From assembly GCA_041662485.1 (NCBI GenBank), contig JBAZSJ010000003.1, positions 110,695 to 174,694 of the forward strand: a DNA stretch of 64,000 bases. Direction: 5' to 3'. The notes under the pieces are model-generated. The model searched no databases. It had not been told where the DNA came from and was given only the letters and a program-made list of their open reading frames with translations. The stretch is from Rariglobus sp041662485 (lineage in GTDB: Bacteria; Verrucomicrobiota; Verrucomicrobiia; Opitutales; Opitutaceae). A program made the position numbers and the translations under genes. Position 1 is the stretch's first letter. Every line of letters starts with the position of its first letter. Of the stretch, positions 34,668 through 42,579 are shown in pieces.

Positions 34668-37061
34668 CTACTCGTCCAAAAACTCCACGACGAAGCTCGC
34701 CCATGCGTGGCACAGGCTGGAACGGGTGTTCCACTCCTCCCACCACGTGGTCGCGCCGCGCTCCAGCATGCCACTGTAAATCGGCAGCAACAGCTCGCGC
34801 GCCTCCTTCGCCATGCCGTATCGCTTCAGCGCGTGGCAGAAATAAAACATGCTCGCCGGCACGTTGCAGGGCAGGATGCGGCCCGTCTTCGTCGGCTCGT
34901 CGGTGATCGATGCGAAGATCGGCGTCATACGCTTGCCAAACGGGAACGGATACTCGTCGGGCAGGCAGGCCTTGAGCATCGCCTTCGCCTCCGCGTCCTC
35001 CAGCAGACCGTGAAACGCCGCGTAGCCCACCGTGATCTGGGTCATCCACGGCCACTCGGGCATGCGCAGTCTGGAGGCGAAAGCCTCTGCCGGCAGCGGC
35101 GCTGCCGGATCGCACACCCCATAAGCCGTCTCCTCCCACACCTGCGCCTGCGACCACGTCACGTCGCCCTTGCTCGATAGATAACACTCCCAATCAATAC
35201 CGCTCCACTCGACTTCCAGATCGAGCTGGTGCCAGCGGTCATCCACCGGGGTGGCGAGTTCCATCGCTTGATAAACCGCCGAGCGTGTCCATGAGCCGCC
35301 TTCCTTGATGTCCGCCACCGGCACGCCGTCTATCCATGCCCGGCCACCGCCATGAACGGCGAGTCGCAACGGATGTTGCGGGTCCACTCGCCGAAACGAG
35401 ACGCGCAGGCGGAAGCTCTTCCCTTTCCAGCGGTCGGTTTCCGCAGAATAATGATAAACCCACTGGCGATACGACTCGTGCTCCGGCGTAGAATCGGAAT
35501 CCAGCAAACGTCCATCTCTCAAAAACACCTGTCTGAACGCCCCGCGCAACCGCGCCGCGATGGCGTCAAACTCCGCCGCGCGCCCCGGTTCGCCGCACGC
35601 GCGTAGCAGCGCGGCCAGCGAGCGATATCCGCCGTGGTAAACCGCGTTGAGTCCCGCGCAGCGCGGGAACTTCGGCAGCTCGAAGGTGTTGTCCAAAAAG
35701 ATCCATCCCGGCACGTCCTTGAGCAGTCCGGCCTCATCCTCGTATTGCCGGTAAGCCATCACGCCCCTCTCGGCGAACGGCAGGTTTTTGCGCACCGTTT
35801 CCAGATCGCCGCTGAGTTCCAGGTAGCGCAACAGCAGGACCGCATAGGACATCGAAAAATCCGGTATGACCGTCATTCCCTCTGGCGACGGATAACACCC
35901 CCGCAGCAACCCCGTGGCATCGGCTCCGCGCGGAAACTGGTGGAGGAAGCGCCGGACCGGTTCCAGCGTGCCGAAGAGCAGCTGCATCGCGCCCATGTGG
36001 TGCTGGCAGTCGAGATACTGGGCCCGCTCCCTCCACGGGCAATCCGTGAGCAGATCCTCGGAGTTGAGTTCGATCGTCCGCGCAGAGACTTCGCGAATGC
36101 GCCGCTCCAGCTCCGGGCCGCCCGCCTTCCGCCACAGCGGCTCATACGGCCAGACGTGCTCAACCACCCGCAGACGCCGGATTTCGACCGGCGCATCCAG
36201 ACGCAGAAACCGAAAGGCTCGCTTTTCATAGCTGCGCCACACGACCTCGCCGACGAAGACCTCAAGCCTGTCGGAATAGTTCATGCCTCCCTTCTCCGGA
36301 GTGACCCGCCCGTCGACCAGCGCCTCGGCGTAGGCGATGCCCAGCGAAACGGGCCCCTTCGCGCCCACGCCCAGCTCGACGTAGCCGCACACCTCCTGGC
36401 CCATGTCCACGAGCCAGCCGCCTTCATGGGGAACCTGCGACACCGGTTCGCGCACGGCCTCGCGCCATGCGGGCAGGTCGCGCGGCAACGCCCGCGGACG
36501 CTCCGCCCACGGATGGGCGGACACTTCACGAGCGCTGCCCCAATCCGCTTCCCTCACCAACAAATCAACATGCTCCGAAAATCCCAGGCAGCCGAAAAGC
36601 CGGTGCGCATCCTGCCGGTAGCGCATGACCCGCCGCGCCTGCCAGCCACCGACTTCTGAAAAATTGGCCGTCACCCTGCCGTCCTCTACACAACGCCCGG
36701 CCACCAGAATCGCAGGGGTTCCCGCCTGATAACTCTGCGAGTTTTGCCCCTGATGGTGCGCCAAGATCAGGAGTTCGTTGCGCCCCTCGACGAGGTGTGG
36801 ACGAAGATCGATCGTATCGAAATAAAAAAAAGGCGGCACCTCGCGCGGCGGACCGGAATGCACAAGACGACCGTTGACCCAAAGTCGCAGTGACGTCTCC
36901 GCCGACAACTGAATCCACGCATCGGAAAGGCGGGGGCCCGCCTCAAGCTCGCGCCAAAACTCGACATAGGTGTTCGCGCCCGTGCAATCCAGAGCCCAAA
37001 TCCAGCGGGCGTCCAAGGCCAGCCCATGATTGAGAAGCGTGGAACTCATCGGTGCATTCAT
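34668..37061 (-). CDS. Alpha-L-rhamnosidase-like GH78 with an inserted beta module
   Basis: 797 residues from ATG 37061. An N-terminal beta-sandwich with LRLWVNGRLVHSGPP matches the rhamnosidase N-domain. The middle beta domain (GWLVDMGQEVCGYVELGV, then YAEAL) and the (alpha/alpha)6 barrel follow, starting at the signature ELNSEDLLTDCPWRERAQYL, which corresponds to the GH78 DCPQRDER segment with its acidic residues. The late TTWWEEWN supplies the usual second Glu. About 95-100 residues (nucleotides about 35155-35445) between DSTPEHESYRQW and WSQAQVWEETAYG form an extra beta-rich module absent from ordinary GH78. No signal peptide. It would release alpha-L-rhamnose from oligosaccharides. ATG 37061 lies next to the T-tract of an upstream terminator. 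Confidence 0.82.
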   Translation of the reverse strand: MNAPMSSTLLNHGLALDARWIWALDCTGANTYVEFWRELEAGPRLSDAWIQLSAETSLRLWVNGRLVHSGPPREVPPFFYFDTIDLRPHLVEGRNELLILAHHQGQNSQSYQAGTPAILVAGRCVEDGRVTANFSEVGGWQARRVMRYRQDAHRLFGCLGFSEHVDLLVREADWGSAREVSAHPWAERPRALPRDLPAWREAVREPVSQVPHEGGWLVDMGQEVCGYVELGVGAKGPVSLGIAYAEALVDGRVTPEKGGMNYSDRLEVFVGEVVWRSYEKRAFRFLRLDAPVEIRRLRVVEHVWPYEPLWRKAGGPELERRIREVSARTIELNSEDLLTDCPWRERAQYLDCQHHMGAMQLLFGTLEPVRRFLHQFPRGADATGLLRGCYPSPEGMTVIPDFSMSYAVLLLRYLELSGDLETVRKNLPFAERGVMAYRQYEDEAGLLKDVPGWIFLDNTFELPKFPRCAGLNAVYHGGYRSLAALLRACGEPGRAAEFDAIAARLRGAFRQVFLRDGRLLDSDSTPEHESYRQWVYHYSAETDRWKGKSFRLRVSFRRVDPQHPLRLAVHGGGRAWIDGVPVADIKEGGSWTRSAVYQAMELATPVDDRWHQLDLEVEWSGIDWECYLSSKGDVTWSQAQVWEETAYGVCDPAAPLPAEAFASRLRMPEWPWMTQITVGYAAFHGLLEDAEAKAMLKACLPDEYPFPFGKRMTPIFASITDEPTKTGRILPCNVPASMFYFCHALKRYGMAKEARELLLPIYSGMLERGATTWWEEWNTRSSLCHAWASFVVEFLDE

Positions 37062-37063
37062 GG

Positions 37064-37094
37064 AAAAACCGGCCGCACGCGGTGTGCGGCCGGT
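37064..37094 (-). terminator. Rho-independent terminator after the 37117 gene
   Basis: A perfect 11-bp stem, ACCGGCCGCAC (37068-37078) with GTGCGGCCGGT (37084-37094) and a 5-base loop. On the minus strand it is followed by T5. The T-tract sits 3 bases before the ATG of the GH78 gene (37061), so the hairpin occupies its ribosome-binding region. Confidence 0.8.
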
Positions 37095-37116
37095 CGGTTG
37101 GATAACTATCCGCTGA

Positions 37117-39768
37117 TTACTGCTTGATCTTGTGCAGCATCGTCTGACCGGACCACAGCTCGTTGGTCTTCGGGTTGAAGCGTAGCACACCGGGTTTGCG
37201 ATGCATCAGGTTGCCCGTGAAATCCGACCAGGTGGCGCCGCCGTCGGTCGTCTTGAGAACATCGCCGTTGGAGCTGCCGTCCCAGGTGACCGCGGAGATC
37301 CACATGGTCTTGGGATCGCGCGAATCCGCCTCGATTCCCACGACCGAACGGCCGGTCAGCTTCGTGAGCTGTTTCCACGTTTTACCGTGATCCGTGCTGC
37401 GCCAGAGATTGTTGCCGCCGGCGTAGAGCGCGCCGTCCGCGCCCGCATAGACGTTGAAGAGATACTGGTCCTGCTTGAAGGCGTAGTTCCAGGAATCGCC
37501 GCCGTCCTCGCTGATGTAGACGCCGCCGTTGGCACCGAATCCGCCCCAGATGATACGCTTCGGATTCGTCGGATCGATCGCGAGACCGTAATACATGCGG
37601 CGGCTGCCGGGCTGGTTGGGCAGTTGCTTCCAGGTGTAGCCGCCATCCAGCGACTTGAATACGCCACCGCCGGACTTTCCGTCGGTGGGGTCGCCGTCGA
37701 TGCCGAGATAAACCGTCATCGGATTGCTCGGATCGACCGCCAGCGCGCGCGGATAACCGCGGCCCCACATCGTGTTCGCCGTGATGCCGTAGGTCGGGAG
37801 ACCCGCGGTCGTGGTCTTGTAGGTCTTTCCGCCGTCCTCGCTGATGGCGATCATCACCGAGTTTTTGCCGGTCCACGGACTCACCGTCGCGATGATACGA
37901 TCCACACCGTTCACCTTGTTGACGGCCAGACGCCAGTTGTGACCGGCAAACTCGCCGTCGTATTTGAGCGGCCAGAGTTGTTTCCAGGTCTTGCCTTGGT
38001 CCGGGCTCATCAGCGTGCCTTCGTCCATCGCGCTCACATAGGTGTTGTCGCCGCTGAAGCGGATGTCGGTCTGCACCGTGATGTCGGCGCCCTTCACGCG
38101 CTCTTCCCACGTGCGGCCGCCGTCCGCGCTGTAGGCCGGACGCCAGTTCGCGCTGATGAAAATCTCCTTCGGATTGCGCGGATTGATCGTGAGGTTGGTC
38201 GGAGTGCTCAAGCCGGCCTTGGCGCCGTCGCCCGGCAGGGTGGGATTGATCGCCAGGTCGGTCTTGACCGAACGGGAGATGGTCCAGGTGGCGCCGGCGT
38301 CCGTCGAGTAGGCGAATTCACCGTTCCAGCCGTCGGCACCGATGATGTAAACATCGTTGGAGTTGGTCGTGCTGACCGCGACTTCGCGGGCCGAGAGTTT
38401 CGCCGGGAGCCCCGTGGAAACCTTCGTCCAGGTGGCGCCGCCGTCGGTCGACTTGTGGATGCCGTCCGTGGCGAACGCTCCGTAGATGACCGACGCGTTG
38501 GCCGGATCAAAAGCCGCGTGCATGGCCTTCTTCGGCGTGGACAGCGGACGCCAGGTCTCCCCCTTGTCGTCGCTCAACAGCAGACCGGTGTCGGAAGTGG
38601 CCGCGAGCACCTTGGAGGGATTGGAAGCGCAGACCACCACGCTGCTCGCCGCCCCGCCGGCCGCCGCTTCGCCGAGACGCACATTGCCGTAAAATTGCAC
38701 TTTTTTGTCGGCGGCGAAGTCGCGCACCGTGAGCTTGGCCTCCTTGCCATCGGCTCCGCGCGCCACGAAAAAGATCCGGCCGATTTTCAAAACCGAAGCC
38801 GTGTCGGGCGCCGAGACGCGCGACAGATCCATGCGCGTGATCGCGGCCCAGTCGGGCGACTTGGGAGCGGCCGCCGCCAGGTCGGGCGACTTCTTGGCGA
38901 ACTCCGGATCGATCACGAAATCCGCCGAGGTATAAACGACATCGTGCGCCGCCGCATCGGCGAAAATATCGAGGATGTTGCGACTGCGATAAGAAACTCC
39001 CGTGGCCGTCTTCAGGTTGAGGAACGCGCGCTCGGGGGCCGAACCGTCGCCCTTGAGCGTGAAGCCGATGCCGGTCGCGCCGGTCGCGTCCTTGGGGAAC
39101 TCCAACGGCGACCAGATACCGCCGAAATACAGACCGTTGGCCTTTCCGAACTGCACGCGCATGCCGTTGAACGTGTCGATTTCGGCGCCCTTCTGATACA
39201 CGACACGCCAGGTCATGGCACCGTCGGTGCTCTTGTAAACTTTGCCACCGGGGCTCGCCGCATAGACGATGTTGCTGTCCGTCGGATCCGACGCGACCGA
39301 GCGCACGCTCGTGCCGCGCTCCGAGGTGATGCGCAGGCCTTTCTTTTCGGTTCCCGGAATGAACTTCCAGGACTCGCCGCCGTCGGTGCTCTTGTGCAGA
39401 CCTCCCTCGGTTCCGGCGTAGACGACGTCGGGGTTCTTCAGGTCCACCGCCAGCGAATACATGGCATAGTCGACGAGTCCTTTGTTCACCATGCGGAAGG
39501 TTTTTCCGTGGTCGGTCGATTTGGCCACGCCGGCCACGTCCATACCGAGAAACAACACGCCGTCGCGTGTCGGGTGAAAGGCCGCGGAATAATAAAACCC
39601 GCCGCCGCTCCAGCCGGTGGGCGTCCAGGCAGGCGTGGCGTTTTCGGCGGTCGGCGCGGCGCGCATCACGGGCGCCAGCAGGGATGCGGATACGCACAAC
39701 GTGAGGGCGGCTCGCCATACGCTTCGGAAGGTTTGGGGATCGGGGGAGGACATGCGGTGGGTTTTCAT
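37117..39768 (-). CDS. Secreted BNR/GH74-like propeller with inserted, circularly permuted binding-like module
   Basis: 883 residues with a signal peptide (AALTLCVSASLLAPVMRA). BNR propeller blades (STDHGKTF, STDGGESW, STDGAMTW, SDDKGETW). D77 in FLGMDVAGVAKSTDHG matches the GH74 base Asp. Between the third and fourth blade (nucleotides about 38650-39170) lies a module of about 170 residues absent from the 17197 paralogue. It begins MRVQFGKANG, continues with GIGFTLKGDG and YRSRNILDIF, and ends RDFAADKKVQFYGNV. The free-standing version in the 59682 protein has that last block first. The tail is TNELWSGQTMLHKIKQ. It is transcribed after the deacetylase at 39812 (43 bp gap). Confidence 0.8.
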   Translation of the reverse strand: MKTHRMSSPDPQTFRSVWRAALTLCVSASLLAPVMRAAPTAENATPAWTPTGWSGGGFYYSAAFHPTRDGVLFLGMDVAGVAKSTDHGKTFRMVNKGLVDYAMYSLAVDLKNPDVVYAGTEGGLHKSTDGGESWKFIPGTEKKGLRITSERGTSVRSVASDPTDSNIVYAASPGGKVYKSTDGAMTWRVVYQKGAEIDTFNGMRVQFGKANGLYFGGIWSPLEFPKDATGATGIGFTLKGDGSAPERAFLNLKTATGVSYRSRNILDIFADAAAHDVVYTSADFVIDPEFAKKSPDLAAAAPKSPDWAAITRMDLSRVSAPDTASVLKIGRIFFVARGADGKEAKLTVRDFAADKKVQFYGNVRLGEAAAGGAASSVVVCASNPSKVLAATSDTGLLLSDDKGETWRPLSTPKKAMHAAFDPANASVIYGAFATDGIHKSTDGGATWTKVSTGLPAKLSAREVAVSTTNSNDVYIIGADGWNGEFAYSTDAGATWTISRSVKTDLAINPTLPGDGAKAGLSTPTNLTINPRNPKEIFISANWRPAYSADGGRTWEERVKGADITVQTDIRFSGDNTYVSAMDEGTLMSPDQGKTWKQLWPLKYDGEFAGHNWRLAVNKVNGVDRIIATVSPWTGKNSVMIAISEDGGKTYKTTTAGLPTYGITANTMWGRGYPRALAVDPSNPMTVYLGIDGDPTDGKSGGGVFKSLDGGYTWKQLPNQPGSRRMYYGLAIDPTNPKRIIWGGFGANGGVYISEDGGDSWNYAFKQDQYLFNVYAGADGALYAGGNNLWRSTDHGKTWKQLTKLTGRSVVGIEADSRDPKTMWISAVTWDGSSNGDVLKTTDGGATWSDFTGNLMHRKPGVLRFNPKTNELWSGQTMLHKIKQ

Positions 39769-39811
39769 GGTTATGGTTTCAGTGTGAAGATCGGGAGAAA
39801 TCAGCTCGGCT

Positions 39812-40810
39812 TCAGTCGGCCGCTGTCAGGACAATTTCGGTGCCGGGCAACGCCTCGTAGCGCACCTCGGCCGCCTGCACCGGCATGACGGAGGTTTCCT
39901 TGCCTTGCGTCACGCGGCAGCGTTTCCACGCGGCGTCGACGCGTGTGACCAGCGTCAGCGGTTGGTCGTAAAGCGCGGGATCGACGGAGCAATCAAGGGC
40001 GAGGCGGATCTCTTTTGAACCGGTCTTGAGCACGCGTGTCCTGGCCGCGTCGCGCCCGGTCTCATACTTGTATTGCGAAATAGGATCGGTGATCCACACC
40101 TCGGACCGTCGTGTCTCCAAGCCATCGAGCAGGGCGACAAACTGGGCTCCGTCGAACGACAGCCAGTCGCCGCCGACGCCGTGGAAGATCACGTATTCGC
40201 TCGATCCGGCCGCGACCGCCTTGTCCACGGCCTTCAGGATGTCGGCCCCAGTCTTGAAATGGATGCCGCCTCCGTGCCCCTGAAACGGCGGACGGATGAC
40301 CAGGTTGTGTTTGGCGGCGATCGCCTTGATCTCGTCCGAAGTGGTCGCGTGTTTCGCGCCTCCGGGAGTCGCATAGGAAATCAGACGCGGATTCTTGCCG
40401 GGCATGAGTCGCAGGATGAACTCGTTGCAGCCGACGATTTCCTCCTCAGCATTCGCCGCATCGGTGAAGGCCCTGTGGTTAAGCGTGTGGTTGCCATACA
40501 CCACGTAGGGCGAGGCCGGCGCCTCTTTCTCCCAGAACGCCGCGCGCGCGAGCCGCTCGGGCTTGTTCGGGACGACATAAAACGTGCCGGTCATCTTCCG
40601 TTTTTGCAGCTCGGGATAGACGTTGGTGACGTGGCTCGGGCAGCAGTCGTCAAACATCATCATGAACGCCGCCTTCTTGTCGTCCTTCCACTGGGCGATC
40701 CGCGTGTCGCCGGGAGCCGGCGAAGCCGGTTGCGCCCATGTCCGGTCCGGAATCGCCAGCAGACAGGCAAGGACGGCAAAACGAAAAGCAGCGGGTGGGT
40801 TTTTGATCAT
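39812..40810 (-). CDS. Secreted polysaccharide deacetylase
   Basis: 332 residues with a signal peptide (FRFAVLACLLAIPDRTWA). NodB motif 1 is complete here: MMFDDCCPSH with D54 and D55. Motif 2 is YGNHTLNHR. Later motifs include ISYATPGG and VIFHGVGGDW. The C-terminal beta region (about 265-330) is shared with the protein at 12801. It heads the minus-strand unit deacetylase, propeller, GH78, cellulase-like, and is preceded by candidate operator D. Predicted to remove acetyl groups from an exported substrate; whether N- or O-acetyl cannot be said. Confidence 0.85.
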   Translation of the reverse strand: MIKNPPAAFRFAVLACLLAIPDRTWAQPASPAPGDTRIAQWKDDKKAAFMMMFDDCCPSHVTNVYPELQKRKMTGTFYVVPNKPERLARAAFWEKEAPASPYVVYGNHTLNHRAFTDAANAEEEIVGCNEFILRLMPGKNPRLISYATPGGAKHATTSDEIKAIAAKHNLVIRPPFQGHGGGIHFKTGADILKAVDKAVAAGSSEYVIFHGVGGDWLSFDGAQFVALLDGLETRRSEVWITDPISQYKYETGRDAARTRVLKTGSKEIRLALDCSVDPALYDQPLTLVTRVDAAWKRCRVTQGKETSVMPVQAAEVRYEALPGTEIVLTAAD

Positions 40811-40945
40811 TTCGGGGTGTTCCGGAGCGGACGTCCGTCAGGGACGGCAACTGCATGGTCAGGGGAGACCGAGTCCTCCGAAGCTTCCCCTCCATCTGCC
40901 CAACGCGAACAGATTCAAATCAACCGGGGTGTTTATTCATAATTT

Positions 40946-40955
40946 TGTTCAAACA
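40946..40955. promoter_or_regulatory. TGTTNNAACA candidate operator D
   Basis: TGTTCAAACA, followed by TTGCCCCTGTAG. It lies 136 bp upstream of the deacetylase start (40810, minus strand). Confidence 0.45.
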
Positions 40956-40994
40956 TTGCCCCTGTAGTCTGCTGCCGGCGACCGGCCTCTTCAT

Positions 40995-41004
40995 TGTTTG
41001 AACA
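40995..41004. promoter_or_regulatory. TGTTNNAACA candidate operator E
   Basis: TGTTTGAACA, followed by TTCACCTGTGC, which resembles the flank of site D. It lies 211 bp upstream of the GH28-like start (41215). Confidence 0.45.
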
Positions 41005-41214
41005 TTCACCTGTGCTTTTGAGCAGGACGCCCTCTCCACATTTGCACGGGGCTCCCTTAGGCGGCTTTACAGATTGATGCCCCGAACCTTCTGAGCGCGC
41101 CAAAAACAGGCCTCTTTGCGGAGTGGATCATCCCCGACCGGATTTCACCACTTACACCGCACGAACGCTCATGGCAGGCATCACCCACGACCTCCTCCTT
41201 TTCAGCACCATTCG

Positions 41215-42525
41215 ATGAACACCCTTCCCTGTCTCTCCCTCTACAACCATCCCGCCGCCCAGCCGCGATCCACCGTGTTCGAACTCCGGGTCAATGGCGA
41301 AAAGGTTGACGCCCTCCTCGCCGAAAAGGCCGACTTCGCCCTCTTCGAATGCGCCGGTCCGGTGGAAATCATTGTCACCGCCTCCGACGACGCCGAGGGA
41401 GCCGTCGTCAAGCCGCTGTCGCGCGGCATCGTGCCCGTGATCAGCGGCCGGTCCGTCCGCTTTCAAATCGCCGGCCCTCAGTTTCTCTGCGTCGACTTCC
41501 CCGGGCTGAAACCGTTTTTCATCTACGCCAACGCGCCCGAGGAGGAAAAACCCTCCCGCGACGATCCGTCGGTCCGTTACTACGCCGCCGGGCGGATCTA
41601 TCAGGTCGGGCAACTCGAGCTCAAAACCGGCGAAACCCTCTATATCGAGGCCGGCGCCGTGGTGCGCGGCAATGTTGTCTGCTCCGACGCCCGCGACGTG
41701 ACCATCTGCGGCCAGGGCATCCTCGACGGCAGCTGCTACGATTTCTCCCAACAACAGCACATCCACTCCATCGTCTTCCAAAACTGCAAAAACGTGGAAG
41801 TGCGCGACATCGTCATGATCGAGCCGACCTCGTGGATGCTGGTGCTGGCCTGCTCCAGCGACATCCACGTCCACGGACTCAAACAGATCGGCTCCTGCAT
41901 GTCTTCGGACGGCATAGACATCTGCGGCTCAAAAAACGTGCTCGTTGAAAACTGCTGCCTGCGCAACGACGACGACAACATCGCGATCAAATCCGTAACT
42001 TCGTCGAGCAACAGAATCTGGGAGGGCAACGTGGAAAACGTGGTCGTCCGCCGCTGCGTGTTCTTCAACGGCCAGCCCGGCAACGTCATGGAAATCGGCT
42101 ACGAGCTGCGCGCCGGTCATGTCCGCGACATCGTTTTCGAGGACATCGACGTCATCTACGCCCACGGCGACGGCGCCGTTTTCTCCATCCACAACGGCGA
42201 CCGCGCCATCGTCGAAAATGTGCGCTGGGAAAACATACGCGTGGAGCACTACTGGGACAAACTCGTGGATTTTCGCGTGGTCTTCTCGCGCTACAACAGG
42301 GACGCGCGCCGCGGCCTGATCCGTAACATCCACCTGAAAAACATCCACGTCGCCCACTCCCTCTTCAACCCCGGCTGCTCCATCTCGCTGATCAGCGGCT
42401 TCAGCGCCGACCAGCCAGTGCGCGACATCATGATCGAGGACTTTTACCTGAACGACAAAAAAGTGCTCAACGCCGACGACCTCGAACTGCATACGCGCAA
42501 CGCCGAAGCCGTCCGTTTTCTCTAG
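41215..42525 (+). CDS. GH28-like right-handed beta-helix glycosidase
   Basis: 436 residues from ATG 41215. After a small N-terminal beta domain the protein becomes a parallel beta-helix with repeated NVxVRDxxI-type turns. The GH28 catalytic region is recognisable: SSDGIDICGSKNVLVENCCL followed by RNDDDNIAIKS, equivalent to the NTDGID and GDDCIAIKS motifs with three Asp. Then GNVMEIGYELRAGHVRDIVF. The His-Gly block of classical polygalacturonases is not obvious, so substrate may be a modified galacturonan or another chain, as in GH49/GH110-type helices. No signal peptide is visible, unusual for GH28. It leads the 41215-45455 unit under operator E. Confidence 0.78.
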   Translation: MNTLPCLSLYNHPAAQPRSTVFELRVNGEKVDALLAEKADFALFECAGPVEIIVTASDDAEGAVVKPLSRGIVPVISGRSVRFQIAGPQFLCVDFPGLKPFFIYANAPEEEKPSRDDPSVRYYAAGRIYQVGQLELKTGETLYIEAGAVVRGNVVCSDARDVTICGQGILDGSCYDFSQQQHIHSIVFQNCKNVEVRDIVMIEPTSWMLVLACSSDIHVHGLKQIGSCMSSDGIDICGSKNVLVENCCLRNDDDNIAIKSVTSSSNRIWEGNVENVVVRRCVFFNGQPGNVMEIGYELRAGHVRDIVFEDIDVIYAHGDGAVFSIHNGDRAIVENVRWENIRVEHYWDKLVDFRVVFSRYNRDARRGLIRNIHLKNIHVAHSLFNPGCSISLISGFSADQPVRDIMIEDFYLNDKKVLNADDLELHTRNAEAVRFL

Positions 42526-42579
42526 GCCGACGCGGCCCCCGAGCCGCCGCCCCCCACACACCCTCTTCTGTTACCCTCC

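Larger units (their letters stand above)
40811..41214. other. 404-bp divergent intergenic region
   Basis: No coding frame is supported. It contains two TGTTNNAACA sites, D and E, 49 bp apart and close to the middle, one facing each gene. The rest shows no structure I can name. Confidence 0.6.

Noticed and set aside
37201..39888. Long open frame on the plus strand (about 895 codons) opposite the 37117 gene
   Set aside because: Arg/Gly/Ala-rich shadow with no motifs. The minus-strand protein has signal peptide, repeats and paralogues.
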